A DNA stretch of 64,000 nucleotides, from positions 2,030,947-2,094,946 of the forward strand of contig JAMWFC010000049.1 of the NCBI GenBank assembly GCA_027475525.1, given 5' to 3'. Below, one piece after another: positions 10,604-22,300 of the stretch (the stretch's first letter is position 1; each line of letters begins with the position of its first letter). The notes under the pieces were generated by a model. That model did no database searches and was not told where the DNA came from. It saw only the letters and a program-made list of their open reading frames with translations. The DNA is from Macrolepiota albuminosa. Taxonomy: Eukaryota > Basidiomycota > Agaricomycetes > Agaricales > Agaricaceae. Position numbers and translations under genes: made by a program.

Positions 10604-10944
10604 CACTGGGTGCAGGAAATGATGTTCTTTGGCAAAACAATGTAGAATTTTATTTGAATATTTCTGTCAAAATTATAGAAAAAATATTTTTAACTGAATT
10701 CAAAAGAATGAGAGAAGAAATTGCCACAAGAGGCTTGCTTTGGTTCTTTGGGTCAAAAATGATCAATGTAGTTCTCTTCAACGCATTTGAGAGTACCAGA
10801 CCAAGTACTATTGCAAGTTTAGTTACAATATTTTTTTCTCTGGTTTTGACATAAATATTCAAATAAAATTTTGAAATCAATTGGATTATTTTTACTGTAT
10901 TTTTATATTGTTTTGCCAAAGAACATCATCCCCTGCATCCAGTG
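10604..10944. mobile_element. MITE-like element with long terminal inverted repeats
   Basis: The left end (CACTGGGTGCAGG, then ATGATGTTCTTTGGCAAAAC) matches the reverse complement of the right end (CACTGGATGCAGG, then the same 20 bases) with one mismatch. Similarity then continues with gaps for about 120 bp on each side, through ATTTTATTTGAATATTT and TGTCAAAA. ATT flanks both ends (10601-10603 and 10945-10947), a candidate 3-bp target duplication. The element is 341 bp, AT-rich, and holds no transposase. The CACTG terminus and 3-bp duplication recall the CMC (CACTA-like) superfamily, but that placement is inference. Confidence 0.75.
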
Positions 10945-10947
10945 ATT

Positions 10948-11177
10948 GGCAGGTCATGCGTCTCATTCTAAAAATAGAACCTCCCAGATTTCTGATTCAC
11001 TGTCCAACCGTATTTTCTGACCTCTTCCATCCACTTCGTACCTCTACACCTCTACACCTCGCAGATCCTGCGTACCTCTACACCTCTTCACCTTGTTATC
11101 CGGAGTAGGATAGTCAGCTACAGAGTGGTCACATGATCATCGTATTAAACTGAACGTTAACGCATCACACACCTCAG
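10948..11177. other. No gene; short tandem motif
   Basis: Two copies of CGTACCTCTACACCTC lie near 11037-11090, separated by GCAGATC-like sequence. I see nothing else in the stretch. Confidence 0.5.
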
Positions 11178-11179
11178 TT

Positions 11180-11289
11180 GTTCTCTATCATCTAGACGGG
11201 CACTGAGGTTGTGAGTATTGCGTTTTTCTCACTTAGAATTGTCTTAACATTATTACCTACGATACAGCGACCTGTTCCGTTAACTAGGT
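11180..11289 (+). repeat. Short LTR-like derivative next to the Copia LTR
   Basis: It begins TGTTCTCTATCATCTAGACG and ends GACCTGTTCCGTTAACTAG (minor variation). The same two boundary sequences bracket the much longer block 11302-12565 that follows after 12 bp. It therefore looks like an internally deleted copy of that LTR, in tandem. Its inner part shows no similarity that I can see. Confidence 0.45.
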
Positions 11290-11301
11290 ATGATAATATT
11301 A

Positions 11302-12565
11302 GTTGTTCTCTATCATCTAGATGGGCACTGAGGCCCAGTGAAAACTGGATCTGGGGGGATCTGGGAGGATTGGAAAATTGAGGTCAATTTCTGATGCCTT
11401 CTGGGAGGTTCTTGTGTAACTCTAAATTTAGATATGAAACAGACACATTGTCAAAATCGTGCGTCAAGTTGTCACAGGTGATGACACACTTGTTGATTCA
11501 CAACTTATACCATGAGTGACTTGTCTATGCTTACTACACCAGTCAAATCTGGTATCTTCACATATATCCTCATCACAGGTAGGTGCCAGCTCCCTTGCCA
11601 TTGCAGGCACTGATTTCCATGCCATTGCTTTTGTTGCATGTTCAAAATCCTACTCTATCACATGCACCAATGCCCTTGATGTCGCTATAATTTTCAGAGG
11701 TATTTCTGACGAGAGTTGGCAAATTCTGTAAACTGGCATCCACTTCTCTGCCGTTATCTGTTCTTGTCTGTATTGAACCAAACACATCCGATTGTCTATT
11801 TCAAAAAATGTACAGAAATAATTGTTTATAATCTGTAGTTATCTGAATACAATGGCATCTATCTGAGCATTCTAAAATACATGTATCACGATGGCAAATG
11901 TAAGAAACTTCAAATAAAGAACAAATACGGAGGACATAGCGTACCACGGAGTGTTGGTTTGAAAGTGTTGAGAAATGATCGAGGTCTCAGTCATCAGTTG
12001 TCTTGGTTCCTTTCTTGCAGGCCTTGGTACACTCCTTTGAACGATCCTGGTATATCTGGAAGCATATCGTCAAGTTAATTTCTCAATCTAACAATATGTG
12101 AAACTTACCTTTCTGGTTTCTGCATTGCAAGCCTCCCATACATCAACAAACATTGCATCTGGGTATGATTTCAGATAATTGATAGCGCAAATGTTTCTGG
12201 ACAGTTCAAGAAGTTATTATAGAGTAAGTACAAACAAACTTACTGAGCTGATATTAATCCTTCTTTTACTTTTAGTCGTTTTGTATTTTATTTTTCTAGG
12301 ATGGGCAGTGGCGGCGGGTTCACATAAGAATAAGGAAAGTTTTGAAAACATACCGACAATGGAATTTTGATAGGCACCTGCAATACAGTAAGAAAGTGAG
12401 AATAAAGAAGATTTTGAAGACGTGCCTGCAATGGGTTTATGGGTGGTGCCTGAAAATTTCTGCATATTCTGTGGTTATTGGCAGTGCAGAAACTCTCAGA
12501 TATCATCAGATCCCGTTCTCACTGGGACTGAGGTTTGACCTGTTCCGTTAACTAGTGGCACAACA
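11302..12565 (+). repeat. Probable 5' LTR of a Copia element
   Basis: The block starts TGTTCTCTATC and ends GGCACAACA directly before a half-tRNA-type primer site, and Copia gag follows, so it fits a 5' LTR of about 1.26 kb with TG/CA-type ends. The partner LTR would lie beyond the nested elements outside the window, so the boundaries are inferred. Inside it, 12326-12460 holds two diverged copies of a unit of about 72 bp. Confidence 0.45.
12326..12460. repeat. Two diverged tandem copies of a ~72-bp unit
   Basis: Both copies run GAATAA, then TTTTGAA, then a CAATGG core and end in a GGCACCTG or GGTGCCTG step. They lie inside the probable Copia LTR. Confidence 0.5.
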
Positions 12566-12576
12566 GGTTATGGGCC
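12566..12576 (+). promoter_or_regulatory. Primer-binding site, half-tRNA type
   Basis: GGTTATGGGCC immediately follows the ACAACA end of the LTR. This sequence is complementary to the anticodon arm of initiator tRNA-Met, the primer fragment used by copia-type elements, which supports the Copia assignment. Confidence 0.65.
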
Positions 12577-12628
12577 TTCTCTTCGGAGGATAGCTAGTAA
12601 TCACTGTTTTTGGAGACAACTCTTATTT

Positions 12629-13980
12629 TTGTGGATTGTCATAATGATGGATCCCTTTCAACATCGATGTAATCCACATCAGGCTGTTGCGTCGTCTTTG
12701 CTTTCAGTTCCATGGATTGCTCCAATGGGTTCATCTTCTGTTTTGACGGATTCTACTTTGTGGTTGAGTTTTTCTCGTGCTTTATCCCCACATATGCATC
12801 CTGTTCCCTCTGGTTCTTCACTTCCTTTATCTTCTGGTACACATACAACCTCTGGACCCTTGAGATCTTTCATTCCTTGGGCTACTTTGGCCTTAAGAAA
12901 TAGTTATTTGAATCAATCCTCAGTTATACCAACTCCTATGGCCTTTGTTCCTCAACCATCTTGTCAACCTTCGTTAAATGCATCGATTCTGAACTCTTCT
13001 TCCCCTGTTATTACTCATTCCCCACTTCCTCATACTCCCCTTGTAAATATACCTTTGAATCAAAATTTGCCACATAATTCTCCTTTAACTCCATCTTCAC
13101 CGGTGCTGATGGCATATTCTTGTCCACCTTCTGTTTCACACCAGCTACGCCCATTCTTTCTGCTCCCCTTCCATTATCTCGTCCACCTTCAGTATTCCTG
13201 CATATGACATCTCTGCCAGTACTTCCTCCTCCCCAAATTCATCATCCTATGCCTCATCATGCAAATCCTGTTTTTCATGAGCTGACTCAGGCTCTGGTGC
13301 CTCCCATTCCTCAAGTATTTCCTCTTCAACAACCAATTCCTCCTATCCTTCTTCAACAACTGGTTTCTCCTATTCCCCAACTTCCTCTTCCTCACCAACA
13401 GATACCGCAGTTTCCTTTCATTGAACATGCTGGGTTACCACAGAATTTAGCCCATGTTCAAGATCTTCCTCTTGGTGAACCCATCTTGCACCCACCAGAC
13501 AAGTTAGGATGTCCACTACCTGTTATGCCAAATCACATTTCCCACTGACAACTTTATCATCCTTCCTTGGCTTTGGCATCTACAGATTTGAAGTTACCAT
13601 CCCTTACCACCATACCTCGCTTTATGTCTGCTGCAGATTGGGGGACATGGATTAATCCTGTCTTGGCTCTCATTGACCACTTGGGCCTCAATGGTCACAT
13701 CTGTCCTATTCCTCACCCAGGCACACCATATGATCCAACTTGCAAACTGGCGCTCCCACCTCTGTATCCTCCCCATCAGACTCAGATTGAGATGAAGGAA
13801 TATGAGGATTTTGGGCGGAACAACAACATTTGTTCTTATGTTATCTCAGGGAGACTTTCAGCAGACATTTTTAACTCTCTACCTCCTGCTCGGGGTGGAC
13901 CTTATCACTTTCCAACTAGGACTTCAAGGGATCTTTTAGACTTCTTGAGGAGACACTTTAGTGTCAGCAGTGCGGCATCA
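12629..13980 (+). pseudogene. Copia gag, 5' part, broken and interrupted
   Basis: The first part (from about 12629, M-D-P-F-Q-H at 12644) encodes a long Pro/Ser/His/Gln-rich leader. A frame change near 13110-13200 moves the reading to the frame of 13120-13548, and an in-frame TGA at 13546-13548 interrupts it. The part from 13567 looks like a Copia-type Gag core: F-M-S-A-A-D-W-G-T-W, a D-H-L-G-L-N-G-H-I segment, then V-I-S-G-R-L-S-A-D-I-F-N-S-L-P and S-R-D-L-L-D-F-L-R-R-H-F. Gag packages the element's RNA into virus-like particles. The gene is cut at 13980 by the LTR of E1; the rest of the Copia element lies outside the window. Confidence 0.65.
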
Positions 13981-14173
13981 TGTAACGTAGTTACAATAGT
14001 GGAAATTCCAAGTCCTTAGTCACACGAGTGAATCAGACTAGCATCTCAATTTCAGCTATGTAACACAAGAAAAAAGAACTAACTCCAAATAACTATAAAC
14101 ACTAGTATAAATGCGATGTTACGTCGCATACTAACAAGATAGGTAACACAATATATAAGTGTGGGCCATTACA
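13981..14173 (-). repeat. E1 3' LTR (193 bp)
   Basis: On the minus strand it starts TGTAATGGCCC and ends CTACGTTACA. A polypurine tract (AATGGGGGGCA, 14174-14184) lies directly upstream. The terminal TGTAAC-TAC-GTTACA is a perfect inverted repeat, and ATGCGA/TCGCAT forms another short hairpin inside. Confidence 0.85.
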
Positions 14174-14189
14174 TGCCCCCCATTGAGAT

Positions 14190-15720
14190 TGTTATCATGA
14201 TCTAACATATTCGTATTGCATCGAGGGCTCAATTGCTGCCTTGGTGCAGTCTCAAATCTCTCTTTTTTTTTTCAGGTGGGGCAGTGTTGCCGCCTCTGCA
14301 TCTTCATCTCTCAATATTGCCAGGCGCTACTGCGCCCCTCTCCCGCACGTGCATTCCTATCTACACTGAATATCCTAATGGGGTGGGCAACAGGCTAGGA
14401 GCCTCACCCAGTCCGCTGCCACTTTCATCTCTTAAGTTGATGTTAGTCAACAATGATGGTTGGGCCTCCATGACCTCTTTGGGGGTGGCCATTTCCATAT
14501 CCTCCAGGGCAACGTTAGTTGCCTTGGTGTCCACAGGGCGCCCTGGTGGTGTCAGGATGGGAGGAATGTCCTCCCGTGGTCTCATCTACAAATACTCAAA
14601 GTTGGGGTTGGTACCAATATAATAGTACATTCCCCTGCTCTGTGTGGGCACGCCTGCCCTCTCCTCTTCACGGATCTTAAACAAAAGGTGATATCAATTG
14701 TCTGCATCCATCTCCTGCCACCCGTCCCAGTTTTGGATGGCCGGAGGCACGCTGTACGTGGCCAAGCAATGATGTCGCTCGTTATCGGCTGCTCGGAAAA
14801 CGTCAAGCGACATGGTGGGTTTGAAGAAGTGCTGCTCCATGTACACTAATCCATAGGTGTATGCATGGTCCACCCATTCTACTGGAATACGATTCTGCAG
14901 CAGCACTCAAATGGCATCATTGTTGCTGAAATTCTGCAACACGCTTTCGGGCACATATACTCGGTGGCAATCAAAGCTTTCCCCACCCAGTGGCTGAAAT
15001 GGGTGTTGAGCATCCTTCTCATTGAAGGCCGCTACAGCCTCCCTATACAATCCAGGTCGTGCAAACACCAGTGCCAGCTGTCACACTATGGTGGGTCGAC
15101 CTGCTCCACTGGCACACACTGCCCATGCCAAGGCATAACCAAAGAGCATACGGTAGTGTATCCGATATGCCAAGTCAAAGGCCAGGCCAGTAAATGCATT
15201 ATCCAGGCCTGGGCGGCCAAATACAATGGTGTATCACACCAATGTATCAAGGTCAAATGGTTGTGCAGGCAGAGGGGGGCGCATAGCCATGAGTTGCAAG
15301 CTGCCATCTTCCTTGCGCATTGTCAACCAAGGGGGTATGGTCATCCACTCCATCATGGCATCGTCCTCAGACACGCCTGGTTGTTGAGGGTCGACTGGGG
15401 ATGCAAACGTTGCGTCGTCCAGCGCATACCTCATTGTATCGTCTTGGAAGTCGGCCTCAATCATCCCCGCAAAGTGCTGGAACTCCATAAACAGCATGTA
15501 TGCCACAATACGTTCCCGCTGTGGAGCGTGCTCATTAAACAGGTACTTGAACAGCCTGTCGAGCTTGTGTGGGTTCATGGGGAATCCCCATGGCGCATGC
15601 TTGTATACCATTGTGCACGGTACGGCCGCACTCTTCTGGTATTGCTGCTCAAAGTACAAGGCCTTATTGGCCTCATTCCCAAAGAAAACAGCATTGGAGT
15701 AAGGGGACCAATAGAAGTAC
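14190..15720 (-). pseudogene. E1 ORF3, C-terminal part
   Basis: This is the C-terminal half of the clade-specific third gene; its function is unknown. From the right it reads Y-F-Y-W-S-P-Y-S-N-A-V-F-F-G, then G-F-P-M-N-P-H-K-L-D-R-L, and near 14880 the signature P-V-E-W-V-D-H-A-Y-T-Y-G that is shared with E2 and E3. Frame changes occur between about 15234 and 14910 and between 14806 and 14585. The gene is interrupted at 15720 by the LTR of E2; its N-terminal part is at 37333-38250. Confidence 0.7.
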
Positions 15721-15941
15721 TGTAACGAAGTTACAGGGATTGTGAGAGCTTAGGTTCACACTGCACAGAATCAGACCAGTCCGGTCTATTGACTATGTAG
15801 TATAAACACAAAATAAGCAGCAGGGTAACTAATTATATACTAATGTAAATAATATTATATTATAATAAATATAATATAATATTTACTACTATACAGTAAG
15901 TAAAGCTATGTGGCCAACGCCACATAGCGGACTACGCTACA
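15721..15941 (-). repeat. E2 3' LTR (221 bp)
   Basis: On the minus strand it starts TGTAGCGTAGTCC and ends TGTAACTTCGTTACA. The polypurine tract ATTGGGGGGTG lies at about 15942-15952. It has a 9-bp hairpin CTATGTGGC/GCCACATAG near its start. Compared with the 5' LTR remnant of the same element it lacks the 11 bases CTGCTTTGTAA. Confidence 0.9.
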
Positions 15942-15986
15942 CACCCCCCAATCAGACCGAGCTACGGTCTCGAGATAATACGACGG

Positions 15987-18900
15987 TCATGCCGTCGGTA
16001 AGTCTGGGACGGGGGCAATGGGAGAGTCCCCAGGCTCCCGGAATGGATCGGCAGTCACGTCGTCCATGTCGTAGTCGAGAAGTTCATCCTCGGGTGCGGG
16101 CGCGTAGGAAGTGCCCGAAGGCCCTGCTACTGGCAGGGAATCGTCATAGTCCCGGAGGGGGGACAGTGTGAGATTGGGGTCGATGGTCGACCCCGGGACG
16201 GGTGGTTGGGGATCAGGCAGATCCCCGGTGTCGGACGGGTACTGGCGCGTCCAGATTTTGCGGGCATGAATGTCTTGCCCGATGAAGAGGTACATCCCCT
16301 TGGCAAGCGCGTCGTCGTATGCACGATGGCTGTCCTGCTGCTGGAGCATCAGGCGTTGGTGATCGCCAATGGTGGCCTCGCACCACCCATCCCACTGAGG
16401 GATGGACTGGGGTGTACCATAGTGGTCGAGGCGTTGTAGCCTCTCGTCGTCGATAGCAGCCGCCTTGTTGTAGAGCCGGCTGTCGCTGAAGAATAGATGG
16501 GCCAAGTAGGTGACCCCATAAGTGTACGCGTGGTCAGCCCAGCTGACTGGGATTTGATTGTGAAGAAGGACGCATAACACGTCCGAAGTGGAGAACACGG
16601 AAGCTGACGCTTCTGGAATGTCCACAGCCTGAACCTCGAAGGTAGGGTCGTCGGCGTGAAGGGGCTCAAAGACTTGCCCCGTGGCCGCCTCGTACTCAGC
16701 CACGGCCTCTTTGTAGAGGCCTGGTCTGGCAAAGACGTAGGCCAGGTACTTGTGTACCGTGGCCTTGGAGGGGCGGCTAGTGCTGAGGGCGCGTACAAGC
16801 GCAAACCCAAAGAGGCTGCACCAATGAATGCGCATGGCTCAGTCCATGGCCAGACCGGTCCACACATTGGACGTCCCAGGGCGTCCATAGAGGAGGGCGT
16901 ATGAGCCCAGGTAGTCCAAAGCAAATGGTTGCTTTGGATCAGGGGGGGTAAGGCCGACGAAGGCAATTTTCCCTCCCTCTTTGCGGCGATAGAGCCGCGA
17001 TGGCACAATCATTCGCGGGAAATTCTCCCGCTCCTCTGGACTCGCGAAGGGTACCGCGATAGTCCTATACTCGACCTCGTCGAGTAAATGAGACATAGCT
17101 CTGTCTCGGGCTGTAGGGTGGCAGTTGAGCGCCACCCGCTTGAATTCGTTGAGCAAGAGGTAGCCCAACTGATGCTGACAAAGTGGCGTAAACTGGTTGT
17201 TAACCAGTGCGTGAAGTCTGCAGACTTCTCGAGGACTGCGGGGAAACCCGCGAGGTGCAACTTGGTACACCTTACTGTTGTGGGGCGTTGCAGTGGCGTT
17301 GCCCTGTTTATCATCCTCGAAGGACCTGGCTGCGCGGGCTTCTTGCCCGACGAAGATGGTATTGGTCATTGGCGACCAATAGAATTGGGGAGCCAACCCC
17401 GCGCCAAAGAATGAGTTCTGGTGCTCAATAGTGTGATCACGGTAGATCACCACACCGAGCGCATCAGGGATGCGCCCGGTTTCGTCCTCAAGGAGGGCGG
17501 CCCCTCGTTTGGCGCTGTTCTGCGCCCGACGCTCCATCTTGGCTCGTCGATTGCTGTTGCGCCGTTCGCGCGCCATACGCTGTGCCGCCGTCTCGTGCGG
17601 CACTGGGGATTCCATACGAGCCTCTTCAGGCTCCTCATACCACTCGTCGTCGGAGGGCGGAGAAGGCAGCCTCTCCGGCTCCGACTTCTCAGATCGTGGG
17701 TCCATTGCCCACACACACCGCGGGAGTCGGGCTGGCAGGCCCTCTACCAGTATAGCGGGTAAAAAGGGGATGTTAGCCCCTGGGGCCCCTTTCGGGGCAT
17801 CCTCGGGGAAGTGCACGTTGACGTAGGCACGCCCTTCCGGTTGCTTACCCCGACGATCCTTTCGGGGTTGTGAGGCCTTGGCCTCAGTGGGGCGTGTGCT
17901 CATGCCCCTGGAACTCTGCTCCCCAGAGTACGTGGTGGATACCACGGATACTGGTCGCGAAGACGCGACCTCAGACGTGCCGCTGGCGAGGCACTGGATA
18001 AGCCAGGGGGCGGCTGGAGCAGGAACATCTTCATAGGGGAGGATGTCCCATCCTAGACCGGCCTCCCGGCCGGGGGCAGTAACGCTCGACTTAATCAAGC
18101 GGGAGGGCGCGTCCTCCACTCCTTGCCGACGCGCCCTTTTGCTGGAGTCGGTGTCCCGACTCAGGGGTGTAGTCTGCCGCTTACGAGCGGCTGAAAGGGC
18201 AAGGAGATCAGTTTTGTGCTGAGCGTGCATATGATCCATGTCGTCCATCATCTGGCAGATGAGGACGACTGCCTCCACATCGCGGAGGAATGATGACTCT
18301 GCGGGTACATCGTACCCGTTATCTCCCAGACGTTGGAGAAGGGTAGCCAGGACTAAGTCCTGGCTGTGAGTGGGCTCAACAGCCCGTGCTTTTCCTTTGT
18401 TGCGTCGAGGACGCGACTCTTCTTCCGAGCTGGGCTTGGATTGGTGCGGCATTTCCAGCCGCTGTAGCAAGGAGAGCTTGGCCAAGCTCTCCGTCGGTGC
18501 ATCAGCCGATGAACTGATGCTCCGTTCTGTATTGAGAGTTTCTGTACTCTCGATGGCCATGGTGGCCTGCCCGAGGGATGCTTTGCGTCCCTCTAGATTG
18601 TCAATTGGTGCTGTGGTCGACAGGGAAATCGACTGGCCTCCCTTGGCTTGCGACTCATGCGAGTCGCTGTACTGGGGCATTGCGCCCCAAGCCCCCATCC
18701 AAGCCGGGGGGTACAGCATCATTACGGGCACACCACCCATCCCAGGGTAGTGCGCCGGGGCGGTAAACTGGGGAAAAGGATGTGTCCCCAGTTGCCCTGT
18801 TGCCGGTACAGGGGCAAGCTGCCTCCATGCCGATGCTGCTTGGGGGCTGACTAGCCCCCCATAGGCCTGTTGTTGGAATTGGCCCTCGGTGTGATGTGGC

Positions 18901-19096
18901 GCATAAGCGCCCGGTGCTGGTTGTTGGGGCTGATAGCCGCCCACAGGTGTGTTCTGGGGCATGAAGTTGCCCTGCATGGTTTGAAGTGGCGGATAGCCAC
19001 TGATCACCAGCTGCTGCGGCAGGTAGCCCGCCGCTGGTGGTTGCTGCTGCTGTGGGAAGCCCACTGGGGCGCATTTTGGGTCAGCGGGGGAGCCAT
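15987..19096 (-). pseudogene. E2 ORF3, nearly full length
   Basis: This is the third gene of the element, about 1,030 residues; its role is unknown. Order: a Gln/Pro-rich N-terminus (Y-Q-P-Q-Q-P-type repeats); a basic N-K-G-K-A-R-A stretch; a small conserved block (L-L-Q-R-L-G-D-N-G-Y to S-S-F-L-R-D-V); then a long globular region with R-I-P-D-A-L-G-V, F-Y-W-S-P-M-T-N-T-I-F-V-G, R-G-F-P-R-S-P-R-E-V, and near the end W-A-D-H-A-Y-T-Y-G. No signal peptide or membrane segment is seen. A TGA at 16836-16838 replaces a conserved Arg (CGT in E4), and a deletion of about 20 nt near 19056 shifts the N-terminal frame. The start chosen matches the ATG that is in frame in E4. Confidence 0.75.
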
Positions 19097-19305
19097 CTGC
19101 CCCCCTCTTCAGCCGACGGTAAGACCGACGGCGTACTCTCAAACTGCTGCTGCTGTAGCTGCTGCTGCTGCTGGTCACTCAAGTCCACGGGCATGCTGTC
19201 CATGGTTGGGGAAAAAAGCGAAAAAGAAATTTTGCCTTTTAAGACGTGTTTCAGCCACAGCTGCTGACCAACTCAGCCAAGCCGCGATCGGCACTGCCAA
19301 TCAAA

Positions 19306-22300
19306 TTAAGCGCCGGCACGCTTACTTAATTGATGTGGGCACTTAACGCCCTTCAACTCCAAATAACGGTCAAGTGCCGCTAGCTTGGAGCAATGGGAGT
19401 GTGGCTCCCATGTTGTGTCCCCCAGGGACCATCGTACTTCAAACTTGAGCGTGTTACGCTCAGTCCACCAGTGCCCAATTATGCACTCGACAAACCATTT
19501 GTCATCGTCTCGAGCCCCAAAATCATAGGGGCCCGGGGTTGCCCTGTTAGGGAACAGCGCATTGTCAGACGCGCTGTACGGTCGCAACAGCGACACATGA
19601 AACTTAGGAACGATGCGTCGTTCCTGTAATGCTAAAGGCAACTCCAGCACGTAGTTGGAGGTACTTGGCTCTGCGTCTAGGACGCGGTATGGGCCTACCC
19701 ATTTTGGGCAGAGTTTACTCGCCCGTCCCTTTGGGAGCCTCAGATTACGCGTTGATAGGTATACCAATGCTCCTACAGCTATTGGCGGGTCTGCTCACCT
19801 ATGGTGATTGGCGTTTTTTGCCTGGAAGACTCGCGCCTCTATGATGGCGTCATGTGCTGCCGCGATGTTCTCCAGGGCCTGCCTGGCGAACTCGACGACT
19901 CCACGGTGAGCCACCGTATCAGCACAAACTTCGTGCAGCATGGAGGGCAAGTACCCTCCGTTGAGTTCAAAGGGCGCATACCCTGTGGTATCTGAGATAC
20001 TCGCGTTAATCGCGAACTCAGTGAGTGGACACCAGTCCACCCAGTCCCGTTGGTCAGGGCAAACAACTGCCCTCAAAATCTGACCTATACTGCAGTTAAC
20101 CCGCTCTGTCTGCCCATCTGTTTGAGGATGGAAGGACGTCGACATGAGGAGTCGCGCTCCTAGCAGTTTGTGGAGTTCTCTCCACCATTGAGACGTGAAC
20201 TTCGAGTCACAATCACTCACAATGGTGCTAGGCAGCCCATGCAGCCTAACGATCTCCCTCAGGTAGATCCACGACAGCTCCTTAGCCGTCAGCGTAGTTC
20301 GCACCGGTATGAGGTGCACCATGCTCGTCATGCGGCATATGACTACCCAGAGGTAATCAAACCCTCTGGACTCGGGAAAGGGACCTACGAAGTCCATTCC
20401 GATTGAGTCCCAGGGTTTCACCGGCACGGGTAGCTGGTGTAGCTTCCCGGGAGGGGATCCAGGGGGCAACTTTGCCCTCTGACACGCTGCGCATGACACG
20501 CAAAACTTAGTCACTTCTTGGGCCATACGTGGCCACCAATACCATCTCCGGATGTAGCCCAACGTCCGGGCGGCACCAAAGTGCCCCACCAGGGCATGGG
20601 CCTGGTCCAAGACCCGCGTAACAATGGTACACGTACGGGGGAGGCATACCACTGCCACCCCTTGACGGTTCTCCGTCGTGATGAGTCCACCAGGCTCATG
20701 CCTGAACCGAGGATGGTCGTCAGGATTGGCGATTATCTCGGCGAAGAGAGGATCATCGCCATAGTCCTGCACCACCTCCTGCCGGAAGTCGTCATTGACC
20801 AGGCTAGGAGGCTGGGATGAAGGCAATTCGCCTTTGAGCATCTCCGCAAGCGTAACGGGTACATTGTGGCGCTCGTGCTCCCTAGTGGACGCTGGGTCCA
20901 CGGCTTCATGCTCCTTGAGCAACTGGGCGGCTACGTCCCGTTCTTCACGCTGCTCTCTGAGGCGAGTGCTTCACCTCCGTTCATCGTCACGCATAGCGCA
21001 TACTTCCAGGACATGCTCCCTGAGCTCCTGGTATCGGTGGAGAGGTAAATCCTCTCCATCGGGGTCTATGCAGCAGTCTGCCTGCACATACTCATGAGGC
21101 TCGTGAGCCTCCCTGACTACATCACTCTCAAAGTAGCGCGACAAGCAGTCTGCCACTTTGTTGAGTTCACCTTTAACATAGGTGATGTCAAACTGGTATC
21201 TCGACATGTAGTCTATCCACCATCGCTGGCGCGGCGACAAGTTCACCTGAGTTTTAAAGAACTCAAGGGCCTTGTGGTCCGTTATGATGTAGATGGGGTA
21301 TTCCATCAGCTTATCCTCCCACTTGAGGAGGGCCTCAAGTATGGCAAGAGTCTCCAGCTCGTGCACCGCATAGTTTTGCTGGGCCGTCGTGAACTTCTTC
21401 GACATGAACCCTGCTGGGCAGCACGTCTGCCAGCTGCTTCCCTGGCCGTACATGGCTCCAACGCCTGTCTTGGACGCGTCGCAAATGAGCCATATTGGCT
21501 TGTCCTGTCTAGGATCGATTGGTTGAATCACTGGAGTCTTCGTACAGATCCGTTTGACCATCTCAAAGCACCGCTGGTGCAACGGCCTCCAATTGAATGG
21601 TGACCTGTTCTGCGTCATGGCCATAAGTGGCCCAGTATAGGCTGTGACATCGGGCAAGAAGCTCGATATGTAGTTGACAAGGCCAACAAATCGTTGGATG
21701 TCATTGTAGTTTTGGGGCATGCGCCACTCCCGAATGCAATCAAGCTTGTCCTGATCAGGGTGGATACCCCGCTCGTCTATGACATGCCCTAGGCAGTCTA
21801 TACTCTGAGCGTAGAGCTCACATTTTTTCCACTTCAAGTACAACTTGTACTTGCGCAGTTGTTCGAATACGACTCTGAGGTGCTGCTCATGCTCCTCCAT
21901 GGTATCCGAGTAGATGAATATGTCATCTAAGTAGACGTGCATGAAACGTCCTATTACGTCTCGGAAGATAGAGGTCATTAGCCTCTGGAAAGTTGCTGGA
22001 GCATTGCAGTCTCCAATCTGCATTATATTGCTCGTGAATGTACCCATGATCGACGCAAATACGGTCTTGGGTACGTCCTCGGTGCGAATGTGCACCTGCT
22101 CGTAAGCGTCAGTAAGGTCAATCTTTGAGCGATACTTCGCCCGAGCCACGTCTTCCCGGATCACCTCTTGATCTGGTAAAGGAGTTACATCCTTTATGGT
22201 ATTGTCATTGCGCTGACGCGCATCAAGAGCTGTTCGAAGGGTTCCATCCTTCTTCGGGATGCACAATAACGGTGCAGCTTGAGCGGTGGTGCATGGGGAC

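Noticed and set aside
12712..12903. Aromatic-rich plus-strand frame in the Copia leader
   Set aside because: It is the second frame of the Pro/Ser-rich gag leader; the T-rich DNA gives Phe and Cys runs.
14865..15725. 286-codon plus-strand frame inside E1
   Set aside because: It is the complement of ORF3, which is recognisable on the minus strand by its shared motifs.
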